From Aphanomyces cochlioides (Eukaryota; Oomycota; Saprolegniomycetes; Saprolegniales; Verrucalvaceae), in contig JAHQRK010000018.1 of the NCBI GenBank assembly GCA_019828595.1, forward strand, positions 434,001-498,000: a stretch of DNA of 64,000 nucleotides. The letters run 5' to 3'. A program made the position numbers and the translations under genes. Positions 51,875 to 60,906 of this stretch are shown here, piece after piece. Position 1 is the stretch's first letter, and every line of letters begins with the position of its first letter. Below the pieces are notes generated by a model. The model did no database searches. It had not been told where the DNA came from and saw nothing but the letters and a program-made list of their open reading frames with translations.

Positions 51875-54778
51875 ATGTCCGTGGAGAAGCACGCGAAGGA
51901 TGTGGCGAGGAACGACGCGTTCATGGATGTAGAGGCGTTCCTTGCCCCTTCGAATGCAGGCCAGTTCATTGCGTCGGACTTGGGCAACTTTTCACTCGAG
52001 TTTACAGTGGACACAGGTCTCGACGACGACGAAGACAACGAGAGGCTAAGCGACGACCTCGACTACGACGAGAGCGAAATTGAACGCAATACACTCTTGA
52101 TTCCAGACGAAGATTTGGATGGCTTAGACGATGATGATCTAGATCTCCTCTCTCCCAAAGATCGACAGTCGGGTGCAAGTAGCAGCGATGGCGACAGTCT
52201 CAACGACAGCGACAGTGATATTGCAAGCATCGATGCTGAAGACAAAGGCAATGGAGAATTCTTTGACGAAGAACGGGATTCCTTTGACTCGCGTGCGTTC
52301 GAATCCGTCATGAGTGATTTGAACTTTGAATTTGGAAGCGATTCGCAACCTGCGACTGTCATTGAAGACAACGTGGCGAACCCCATCTTGTCCCCCGACG
52401 ACGAAGATATTGAAGCCGAAGTCGTCGAATCGAGCTTGTCGTCACTGCGGCGTTTGTCGATCGACCACTCTGCCTCACTCCAACAAGCTACGGGAGCACT
52501 CTACAAACTTATTTGGGAAGAAGGCCTCCTCGGTTTGCGACTCATGATGACGACGTTATTCCTACCCGCTGTTACCAAAATCACGGGAAAAAGCTCCATG
52601 CTTGGCATCCACTTGGTCGAAGTTGGCGACTACTTGGTGAAAATTGGCGACCAGGAAACGCATCGTATGCCTTTCAAGGACGTGATTAACTTGCTCAAAG
52701 TCGTTGACAAACCATGTCCACTAACGTTTCGCCGCGCTTCTGACGCTGCAACAACTCCTATGGATGTTCAATCCGGCCCTGGTGCGAGCAAAAACTTTCC
52801 ATGGAAATCGGCTATTGCCCAGCGTATTGCAGCCAAAATCGAGGAATTGCAAGCCGAAGAACAGGCACGGGAAGCTCAAGCCCCTGCCGTCGACCTCGAC
52901 AACAAGTATGCTGTCCACTGGGAAGAAGGCCCGCTCGGCGTGAGTCTGGTGGCCAACAAGGAAGTGCCATATCCCCAAGTTACACGCATTACAGGCAAGA
53001 ACCGATCTGCCCAAGTCAAGGACATTGTACCAGGCCATTACCTGGTCTCGATTGGCAATTACGACACCGCGAGTGGCACGTTCAACGCTGCGATCAAGCA
53101 GCTCCACGACGTTCAGAAGCCCGCAATCCTCTACTTTGCTCCCGATATGCGCCAAGCATCACTTCGACCAGAGCTTGGTGATGATGAATTCGAGCAAATG
53201 TGGGAGAAGAAGCAACCGCTCGGCTTTACTCTTAGGCCAACGTCTTATGGCACAGTTGTTGCCGACGTGGGCCTCGCCAAGACAGCTAAACTGAAGCAAC
53301 GAGAACCTACAAGTCCATCTGGAGCGTCCTTGGCGGTGGGAGATGCTCTCATTTGGGTCAACGATGACTGTGTCGAAGACATGCCATTCCATGATGCCCT
53401 TAAAACTCTTCGGCAAGCCAAGAGGCCTTTACATTTACGATTCCGCAAGGAACATGCCGCGACAAACAAACGAAGCGGCAGTGTGCCACCGCCGCCGCCA
53501 CCGACAACAAAAGAACCGCATTCCCCGAAGCGTAAAGAGCACCGCGATGCTAAGAAACTCCAACAAGCGGACGCACAGCCCATGCCGCTCGCTGCAAAAC
53601 TGCATGCCGCCCTCAAGGACGCCGTCTCGCCTTTTGGCAAGAAGAACGTTGATGCATCGAACAAACATACACCCGAGAAGCATGTAGATGACAAACGAAA
53701 GAAGAAAGACCGAGGAACTGATCTTCGAAGTAGTCTCGTCGGTGCGCATCCTCCCGCAACGACAGAGAAACGCAGTTTTTGGCAATCGAAAGACAAGACC
53801 ACCACGCAGCCCCCGCTGTCCGCACCGTCAAGCACGTCGTCTCGACCAACTCCCACCGCCACAACCGCTCAAACCTCATCGACACCAGGCGGCACGGGCG
53901 GACGGTTCGCCACGTCACCAGGTCCAGACCCATCTCCACACAAAGGACCATCCCGCCACTCTCCAATGTCGAATCATGCAGATAGCCACCATCAACACGG
54001 CGAAGCTAAGCGACATCACTACCACAATTCGGACGCGCCAATAACATCCACATCGCCGAATCCACGCCGCGCGACCGATCCAGACTCGAAACCAGCCAGG
54101 AACGTCCCGTTCGAGTATGAAATTACGTGGATTGCTGGTGAAGAACTCGGTGTGACACTGAAACCCCATCCTGAAACCCGACGAGCCGTCGTCGCTCGTG
54201 TCTCTGGCTTCAACGACAACGCCAAAATCGTTGCTCTAGGCGACATTTTATTAGGTGTGCATCCTCTTCATTTTCTTCACTTACTTGCATCCGTAGCTGC
54301 AAATGGCATCCCGTTGCCTCCGCAACAAAAGTTCAAAGACACACTGTCGCAACTCTCAACAATGCCTAAGCCAACGGTGCTGCGATTTCTTCGCCCTGCC
54401 CGCCCAGTCTTTCCGTCCAGCTCACGCCCAGCCGCGCCTGCGATGGCGTCTCCAAAACCATCCGGGTCGGCGTCCTTATCCAGCGAGTATGAAATCGAGT
54501 GGCCGGAACAAGCGCGACTTGGTCTCCTCTTCTCCCCCCATCCGATTTCGAATGCGCCATTTGTGTCCCGCATGGAGACCGAAGGAGACCATCTCAAGAA
54601 TGTCCACCTGGGCGATGTTCTCATCCAGCTCGGGACGCTTGACATGCGCGGTCTCAAGTTTGAAAACTGTATCACAGCTCTCACAGTCGTATCGCGGCCA
54701 GTTGTGATGCGCTTTCGAAGGGGCGACATCCTTGTGACGCCACCTACAGGAGCGGCGCGACCAAGCCATCAACCATAA
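51875..54778 (+). CDS. Large scaffold protein with five PDZ-like repeats
   Basis: Residues 1-190 are strongly acidic (DDDEDNERLSDDLDYDESE and similar). Five PDZ-like repeats follow, each beginning (Y/F)xxxW.....LG and ending in RFRR-type strands: YKLIWEEGLLGLRL, YAVHWEEGPLGVSL, FEQMWEKKQPLGFTL, YEITWIAGEELGVTL and YEIEWPEQARLGLLF, with the GD.L..(I/V) core in each. Between repeats 3 and 4 lies a long basic Pro/Ser/His-rich linker. The frame is open throughout, 967 residues. Within repeat 4, bases 54255-54296 are a likely 42-nt intron (GTGTGC...CCGTAG) that leaves the frame open if kept; removal restores repeat spacing (GDILLAANG) and gives 953 residues. Probable cytoplasmic scaffold. Confidence 0.82.
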   Translation: MSVEKHAKDVARNDAFMDVEAFLAPSNAGQFIASDLGNFSLEFTVDTGLDDDEDNERLSDDLDYDESEIERNTLLIPDEDLDGLDDDDLDLLSPKDRQSGASSSDGDSLNDSDSDIASIDAEDKGNGEFFDEERDSFDSRAFESVMSDLNFEFGSDSQPATVIEDNVANPILSPDDEDIEAEVVESSLSSLRRLSIDHSASLQQATGALYKLIWEEGLLGLRLMMTTLFLPAVTKITGKSSMLGIHLVEVGDYLVKIGDQETHRMPFKDVINLLKVVDKPCPLTFRRASDAATTPMDVQSGPGASKNFPWKSAIAQRIAAKIEELQAEEQAREAQAPAVDLDNKYAVHWEEGPLGVSLVANKEVPYPQVTRITGKNRSAQVKDIVPGHYLVSIGNYDTASGTFNAAIKQLHDVQKPAILYFAPDMRQASLRPELGDDEFEQMWEKKQPLGFTLRPTSYGTVVADVGLAKTAKLKQREPTSPSGASLAVGDALIWVNDDCVEDMPFHDALKTLRQAKRPLHLRFRKEHAATNKRSGSVPPPPPPTTKEPHSPKRKEHRDAKKLQQADAQPMPLAAKLHAALKDAVSPFGKKNVDASNKHTPEKHVDDKRKKKDRGTDLRSSLVGAHPPATTEKRSFWQSKDKTTTQPPLSAPSSTSSRPTPTATTAQTSSTPGGTGGRFATSPGPDPSPHKGPSRHSPMSNHADSHHQHGEAKRHHYHNSDAPITSTSPNPRRATDPDSKPARNVPFEYEITWIAGEELGVTLKPHPETRRAVVARVSGFNDNAKIVALGDILLGVHPLHFLHLLASVAANGIPLPPQQKFKDTLSQLSTMPKPTVLRFLRPARPVFPSSSRPAAPAMASPKPSGSASLSSEYEIEWPEQARLGLLFSPHPISNAPFVSRMETEGDHLKNVHLGDVLIQLGTLDMRGLKFENCITALTVVSRPVVMRFRRGDILVTPPTGAARPSHQP

Positions 54779-54846
54779 TACCCCTCCACATATTTAGCCC
54801 GCGGTGGATGTGTCCAATAACAAACAAAAAGAGATGCAATGTTGTG

Positions 54847-56193
54847 TCAGTCTGAATACTGTCGTCGCAACTCGAATTGAAGCGCGAGGTTTTTCCGCTC
54901 AGCGTCTGCTGTAGCTTGCTGCGTCTGGCGTCGAGGTCCTGGTGGAGGCAAAACAGTCGGTGGGGGCAGACTGGCTGGAAGTTTCTTCACGCTCAGCTCA
55001 ATTTGTGGAGGAGCACCCGGCGACGGGAGCGCATTGTTGGGTACAGATGGGCGGCGTCGACTAAAGAACCAACTATTCGATGAGGCGTTGTCTGACAGGA
55101 GTTTTTGGTTTTCTTCCGCTTCACGCTGTTTGGCGGCCTCGGCTTCGTCGAACTGAAGGGCGAGGCGTTGCTTCCCTGTGAGGAGTTCTTGCTCGCTAAA
55201 CCTGATATCTTGATGGATATCGGTGAAAGCAATCGCGTCGATAAAGTTGTTGAGGAGAGGACCCTTGACTTGGTTTGTAATGTCAACGTTCTTCTCGCGC
55301 TCCATGCGCAAAAAGTCATCAATCTTGAAGGCATAATGGTGTACGAGAGAGAAGATGAGCATTTCAATGCAAATGGTGAAGTCGTTGACGAGGGGAGAGA
55401 TTTCATCAGGAGTCCAGCAATCTTCCCATTCACAAGTCGCGTCGTCGGGAGCGCATGTGTTCTTGCAACGAATATGCCACGACTTGTTGATCACACCGAA
55501 GCGAGCAAGCCAGCCGATGACCATGCTTTGCCAGAACGTAAAGAAAATAATCATCTTGACGGCCAAGAACTTTGGCAGAGGCCGCATTGGGCGCAATTCT
55601 TCAGAGCAGCCATGATAAAAGAGCACCAAGCAGTAGAGAGCCCACGTTTGGGAGACGGTCAGGAGCAGCGAAAGGTATGGGTACATCTTGGTTGGGTCCG
55701 TGTACACGCCTTCGCCATAAAAGCCGAAGATGGAACTCACAAACGTCATGACGGTGATAAAGATCTTGCACGGAATGTACTGCAAGATGCCAATCGAGTT
55801 GTTTCGGACAAATACAGGTCCCATCTTCCACGTCTCGAGGCACCATTGGAAGCCCATCATGTGCGTCGCTTCGTGTTTCTTGGAGCGGAGCTTCTGTGCC
55901 AACACTTCTTGACCACCCAAGAAGTCGATCATAAAGTAATAGAACGCATGGAGCACAAAGCCTTCGTAGAAATCACGGATCGTTTCAAAGTAGAGCTTTT
56001 GCTCTGGGATTGTGAGCGCCAAGTACGATGTGACGGCATACAGCGGCACCATCAAAAGCATTCGAATCACATACTTGCGAATCCCAGCCTGCGGATTGTA
56101 GAGAAGATGCGTCCAGACATCCCATCCACTTAGAAGTACAGTAAGAAGCGTCATTGCCGCCGATATCGCAAAGGCCAGCGTGAGGATCTCCAT
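54847..56193 (-). CDS. TMEM184/OST-alpha-like (DUF300) membrane protein with long tail
   Basis: Starts at the only available ATG (56193) with MEILTLAFAISAAMTLLTVLLSG, matching the paralogue at 47122. DUF300 landmarks: YVIRMLLMVPLYAVTSYLAL, ETIRDFYEGFVLHAFYYFMIDFLGG, ILQYIPCKI, YGEGVYTD, TWALYCLVLFYHG, ELRPMRPLPKFLAVKMIIFFTFWQS and CIEMLIFSLVHHYAF. A loop rich in Cys (CKNTCAPDDATCEWEDCW) before the last helices is extra compared with the paralogue. The C-terminal tail (about 110 residues) is Pro-rich with an acidic/glutamate stretch and RRRPSVP, probably cytosolic and regulatory. Total 448 residues. Likely polytopic membrane protein of unknown substrate. Confidence 0.88.
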   Translation of the reverse strand: MEILTLAFAISAAMTLLTVLLSGWDVWTHLLYNPQAGIRKYVIRMLLMVPLYAVTSYLALTIPEQKLYFETIRDFYEGFVLHAFYYFMIDFLGGQEVLAQKLRSKKHEATHMMGFQWCLETWKMGPVFVRNNSIGILQYIPCKIFITVMTFVSSIFGFYGEGVYTDPTKMYPYLSLLLTVSQTWALYCLVLFYHGCSEELRPMRPLPKFLAVKMIIFFTFWQSMVIGWLARFGVINKSWHIRCKNTCAPDDATCEWEDCWTPDEISPLVNDFTICIEMLIFSLVHHYAFKIDDFLRMEREKNVDITNQVKGPLLNNFIDAIAFTDIHQDIRFSEQELLTGKQRLALQFDEAEAAKQREAEENQKLLSDNASSNSWFFSRRRPSVPNNALPSPGAPPQIELSVKKLPASLPPPTVLPPPGPRRQTQQATADAERKNLALQFELRRQYSD

Positions 56194-57189
56194 CTTGTCG
56201 GCGTCGTCCCGTCGCTGGAAGGGATGATGGCCAGGCTTTCCTTGCTCGAAATGAAAGAGAGCGCCTTTGACGTCAATTCGACTAGTGCCAAAAGGAGGTA
56301 TCGTCGCGATCACCTTCAATACAAACTTTCGAAGTAGGAATACCCTTTTCTGTCAAAATCAACAGCAAGTTGACATTGACAACTTCTCGCACCCGACAAA
56401 AACTTTTCGCTTTTTTCTTACTTTCACTTTACGGTATAGTAAATTGTAAAGTTATTAAATAGTGTAATATCATTCAGGGGTGAAGGGGTTTGTGGATGCC
56501 ATTGTGCGATCCTCCATCACGAAGACAAGAGAGAAGCGTCGAGCCTTGATGGATTGATTTGTCCATCGTATTGAGATTTCGTGTGCATATTGCTCATATT
56601 TGGACATACGTCATGAGTGCCGGTGATTACGTATGCTTTGGTCGGTTGTGCTCACTCGTCGCACGGAGATGTGAAGGTCAAGTCGAGGCTTCACGGACGA
56701 ATAGTCATTCAAACCAAGTGCAGAGTAAATCTAGGCCGCTCCACTCGTGCACTCCATTCATATCAAAAGGTTCCCCGATAGCTCAACAATGCGTAGAGAA
56801 GTCATGACGCTGGAGCTTCAACTTGTAATGAAAGAGGCAGTAGTGGCTGGTATGTTATGCTCGCCAGGATGCTTTTTATGCGCCATGATTCTGTCGTCGA
56901 CAAAGCGCTACGAAACAATCGTATTTATAGTTCCCCCACGGGCGTGCAAGGGTTGATCTCTACATCGATGTTTCGCCAAGTCGAGGCCGTTCACTGATGG
57001 CAGTCTCATGCCTCGTCTAGCAAGATGATCAAAGTTACCACATGATCAAGTCGTTATATTCGCAACTCACTCTGACACAGCTCCATCGCTATGCTCGCTC
57101 TTCGCTTCATGCTCACAGTCCGTGCAAAGTTCATTGTTCTCAAGTTTACATATTAGATTAATGCGAAATGACTACAGCTTCCATGCGAT
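56194..57189. other. Intergenic, no supported gene
   Basis: About 1 kb with short frames only; holds the promoter of the TMEM184-like gene and the 3' end of the reductase gene. Confidence 0.45.
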
Positions 57190-59259
57190 CTATAGTAAGA
57201 AAACTTCCTTGTGGTAGTCAAAGCGGCACGAATGCGCATGCCACTGAGCTTCTTGGACAAAGGCAGGCGGGCCGCAAGCCAGGACAGCGACGTTTTCCCC
57301 ATAGCATCGGGTCGTGCTGACGCATTCATCAAGGTTAGGTCGCCCACGGATGTACGGAACGTATTCGCCCGACGATGCTTGCACTCGTCCATCTTCCGTC
57401 GCCTCACTCACGTAGAACGTTGCCTTGACAAACTCGGGCAATGGAAACATGATCGTTTCGGCCGCCAAGAGCTCTTCAGGAGTTCGGACAACCCAGTACA
57501 AATGCAACGACGGTCCACTTTGTGACTGACGGAAGCGGTTGATCATGCTCAACATGGGAGTGACACCGATGCCACCCGCAAGCAACACGAGCGAGTCGTA
57601 GGCGTACACGTCCAAAGTTGGTTTGCCGTAAGGACCGTCCACGTAGATCGTCAACGCGCCCTTGGTTTGTTGCTTGGCTTGGCGAACGACCTTGTCGACA
57701 AAGCCACCAGGCGTCAACGCCTTCATGCAGAACGCAATCGACTTGCCGTCAGGTGTGACAATGCCCGAGAATGGATGCCATTCGAATCGCGAGACGGACG
57801 GAATGTTCACCCAGAAGAACACGCAAGGATTCGAGCTCTGGACCCATTTCGCAGTGCGGGGAGTCGATGGCAGCGTGATGAGCACCGCCTTGGAGCAGAG
57901 GACTTCCGTCGTCGCCTCAAAGCGGTTCAAGAAGGTCGGGAAACGAACAAACCAAGCCAGCACGTAGATCGCAAGTGGGAAGATCATCGCATACTGGATG
58001 CACACGCTGTGGAGAAGCACGAACACAAGACCGACGATCGACGCCACGCGGTGGTAGTAGTAGAACACTTCGAAGAATTTGCGGCGAATCGGGTCAATTG
58101 CAGCCAATGACATGGACGCGAACGCCACAAACGCAATGAAACCATGCAATGGCACGACTTGCTGCGAGCCATACTTCGTAGACGACGTCACGTCGACGTT
58201 CTTGGCATTCACGATCAAGTGAACAATCGCGGCGATCACAAAGATACGAGCGAGCCACCGATGCAACTTGACGATACGTTCATGGGACGATCCAAAGATG
58301 AGTTCCCAATGCTCGCCCTTGGCCACGGGAAGCAACAGGAACATGAGCGACAGCAATGCCAAGTGACCAGAGACCAGAGACGTCAGTCGGTTCGAGCTGG
58401 CCGATGGAAATCGGTCGTTGATGCTGGCACCCACGGCGACCATGGCACCAATGTAGACCAAGACAACGATCACTTCGCCAATCTTGATGTCGGAGAAAGG
58501 TTTGGTGAGCCAAGAGAAAGCGTGGAGACGTCGGGATGGAGCGCAGAGAGTGCTGAGGTGGATGAAGCTCCATCGGATGAGGTACGACGCTAGAAGACCC
58601 AACGCGACGATGATGGCAAAGGCAATGGCACCAATGACGGCCGTGCGGGTTTCGACGCGCGAATCGTTGTCAGCAGTGGCGACTTGAGGAACAGGAGCGC
58701 CACTGGAACTCGTGGCAAATTGCAGCGTGACAGCGCCTCGTTCCGAATGTGCCGACGGCCACGAGGAGCTACCGGAGGCCCACAAGAGATTGGTGGACAC
58801 AGTTGGGTCGATGGTCACGTCGTAGGTGGATGAGGTGGACAACGCCCGTTCAAACGTGAACGAGAGAAGACCGTTAGCAGAGGTCATGGCGTTGACTGAG
58901 ATGGTCGACGCGTCCGTCTGCTGGGTGACACCAGCGGTCGAGTAGTCGCTCAGTACGTACGGCTGGACGACGTTGTTGACGGTGTCGAAGATGATGGCAT
59001 TGTTGTTTGGCACATTGATCATGCTGGAGGAGCGCGAGATCGAGAGGGCAATCCACTTCAACGTCGTGCTTTGCACGGATGCTTGGATGCACACTGAGGA
59101 ACCCTTGACGAGGCTGCGGACTCCAAACGGGCCGACAGTGACCGACGGTTGCGACGCAAAGGACGAATCTGCGCATGCCGAGCTGGAATTTTGAGCTACC
59201 GCGTTGTGGATGCCAGCCGATGCGGCCAGAAGTCCGACGAGGAGACTCGACCAAGTCAT
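57190..59259 (-). CDS. Ferric reductase/NOX-like protein with DOMON-like ectodomain, copy 1
   Basis: Intronless, 689 residues from ATG 59259. Order: signal peptide (1-22), an extracellular region of about 170 residues resembling a DOMON domain (TTLKWIALSISRSSSMINVP), then six or more helices with two H-x13-H haem pairs (LHRWLARIFVIAAIVHLIV, YHRVASIVGLVFVLLHS). The FAD-binding barrel has FEWHPFSG; the NAD(P)H domain has DGPYGKP, LLAGGIGVTPMLSM and LACGPP. Such proteins pass electrons from cytosolic NAD(P)H through FAD and two haems to an outer acceptor, either Fe(III)/Cu(II) or oxygen. The DOMON-like part might hold an extra haem or bind the acceptor (inference). The central 1.7 kb is identical to the copy at 60907. 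Confidence 0.9.
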   Translation of the reverse strand: MTWSSLLVGLLAASAGIHNAVAQNSSSACADSSFASQPSVTVGPFGVRSLVKGSSVCIQASVQSTTLKWIALSISRSSSMINVPNNNAIIFDTVNNVVQPYVLSDYSTAGVTQQTDASTISVNAMTSANGLLSFTFERALSTSSTYDVTIDPTVSTNLLWASGSSSWPSAHSERGAVTLQFATSSSGAPVPQVATADNDSRVETRTAVIGAIAFAIIVALGLLASYLIRWSFIHLSTLCAPSRRLHAFSWLTKPFSDIKIGEVIVVLVYIGAMVAVGASINDRFPSASSNRLTSLVSGHLALLSLMFLLLPVAKGEHWELIFGSSHERIVKLHRWLARIFVIAAIVHLIVNAKNVDVTSSTKYGSQQVVPLHGFIAFVAFASMSLAAIDPIRRKFFEVFYYYHRVASIVGLVFVLLHSVCIQYAMIFPLAIYVLAWFVRFPTFLNRFEATTEVLCSKAVLITLPSTPRTAKWVQSSNPCVFFWVNIPSVSRFEWHPFSGIVTPDGKSIAFCMKALTPGGFVDKVVRQAKQQTKGALTIYVDGPYGKPTLDVYAYDSLVLLAGGIGVTPMLSMINRFRQSQSGPSLHLYWVVRTPEELLAAETIMFPLPEFVKATFYVSEATEDGRVQASSGEYVPYIRGRPNLDECVSTTRCYGENVAVLACGPPAFVQEAQWHAHSCRFDYHKEVFLL
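57379..59094 (-). repeat. Left arm of a 1.7-kb inverted repeat within reductase copy 1
   Basis: This stretch is the reverse complement of 61072-62787 with no difference found in the parts compared and identical six-frame products along it. Outside these borders both genes diverge clearly. The coordinates of both copies add up to the constant 120166, so no gap separates the arms. Confidence 0.88.
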
Positions 59260-60906
59260 GCTGTCGAATGCAAGTTGTGAAATGGCGTAGAAGCAGAGAG
59301 AGATGAGCAGCCAGTGCGTTCCACTCTGATTTCGACTGGTGGCATATTCACATTTTGGTCCTTTTCATTGGCGGCATCTGGTGTGTGGTTCAAATTTTCT
59401 CGACGGGTGGACTGTCTGACGGAAGGAAGGTCAAATGGAAGAGACGGGCGGTGCATACTCTCTCTCTGCTGCGTTATTGGCACGTTGATGGAATAAGGAA
59501 TCAAAGGAGCGGTGCAGCTGACCAACTGGCAGATCCTTGGATTGCTTGACGTCCTCGACCGATTCGACCCGAAGACGAGATCTCGAGATACTGCAAGAAG
59601 ATCAGGCTGACTCGGGCAGTTCGTTGAGATGCAGTCGTTCGTTTCGCAGAAAGGAAGATGCATGGTGGGTTCCTCGTCAGTTCTATAGGCACCCATTTCG
59701 AAGCTCAGTACTTGTGGTTCGAGATGGTGCGCGGCCACCGCATGGTGTTTACTACACCGATCCACTGCTGAGCCGCCAGCCAGGTTTATCTCGCTTGTTG
59801 CATCCATTCTACTTGTAGTGCCCTTCGATTAACGACACTGGTTGCGTTACAGAGCCCTCTCCCGAAATAGCAATAAAGACGACGGAATCTCCAAGTGGTG
59901 CGAGGAGGCGGCTCTGCTTGTGACAAATGCGATGCAAAATCGGTTCACCACCCTTCTGGGCCGCCAGCACTCTGGTGAATTCTTAGATTTGACAAGCATG
60001 TCCACTTGTTGCGATGGAAACCCATGTTGGACACAGTCTCTGTTGCTGGACATCCAATCCAGCGTGGCCCGTGGCAATAACGGATGAGACAAAGCGCTTA
60101 GCACACGACGACAACTCCAAAGCAACCTGGGTGCCCTCCTCAGAGCGACGACGTGGAAGATTTCGCGATGGTTCGTTGGGTACACACGCTGTGTGGCTGT
60201 CTCTCGATTGTCTACAAGTCTACACGCCATGCACGTGGATACACAATGCTGGCGGTAGACTTGAAATTTGTTGCCCCCCGTTGCCTCCACATGTAGCGTG
60301 GCCGAGGGGACGCCATTGCAGTTCAAATTTGTGTCTGCGTTGTCTCTACACGGATCTGCGTTGTCCCGTGCTTGCAATGATTCCATTGCGCATACGAGAA
60401 CCGGTTTTGAAATGCTGGAAAGATGCAAGATGGGCCGACGACCACGAGGAGGACCTAGAGCAGCCCATGGCTTTGGCACACCCATAGCCATGAGATAGCC
60501 ATGCGTTTGGCATTGCCGAAACGCTCTTCTTACTGAGAAGAAGCAGCGAGTAGGGAAAGGAACCGAGCTTGTTTGTCGCGCCGTCGTGCGTGTTGCCTGG
60601 CCTCAAGTCCAAACTGTCCATCAATTGGTCAGAGCGTACTATGTACTCCCTCACTTTAACGACATTAATAATAATATCAACCTTAGTTTAAGGACATCAT
60701 ACTTAATCATGCATGCAGAGAAGTGTATAAGTATTTGAAATTGTTGTTAAAGCGAGGGAATTTTGGTATAGGTACCGAAAAATGATTCGATTTGGTCATA
60801 TTATTCCGCTCAATTTAGTCTTTGTTTTTATGAGCGGACGCAATTGTTCCATGCAATTGTTGACAGTGCAACATGTCTCCAACCCATCTCGTCAACCGCC
60901 GGCAGG
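59260..60906. other. Spacer between the two inverted reductase genes
   Basis: 1.65 kb with both promoters, as the genes diverge. Frames of up to 214 codons occur on the minus strand but have no domain and look like chance. No repeats seen. Confidence 0.45.

Noticed and set aside
55105..56133. 342-codon plus-strand frame opposite the TMEM184-like gene
   Set aside because: Antisense shadow of a clear membrane protein gene.
59256..59807. 183-codon minus-strand frame in the reductase spacer
   Set aside because: It overlaps the promoter and start of reductase copy 1, has no domain and low-complexity-like composition; likely chance.
59847..60491. 214-codon minus-strand frame in the reductase spacer
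   Set aside because: Its start and composition (Arg/Cys/Ser mix with no hydrophobic pattern) do not look like a folded protein and no motif was recognised.
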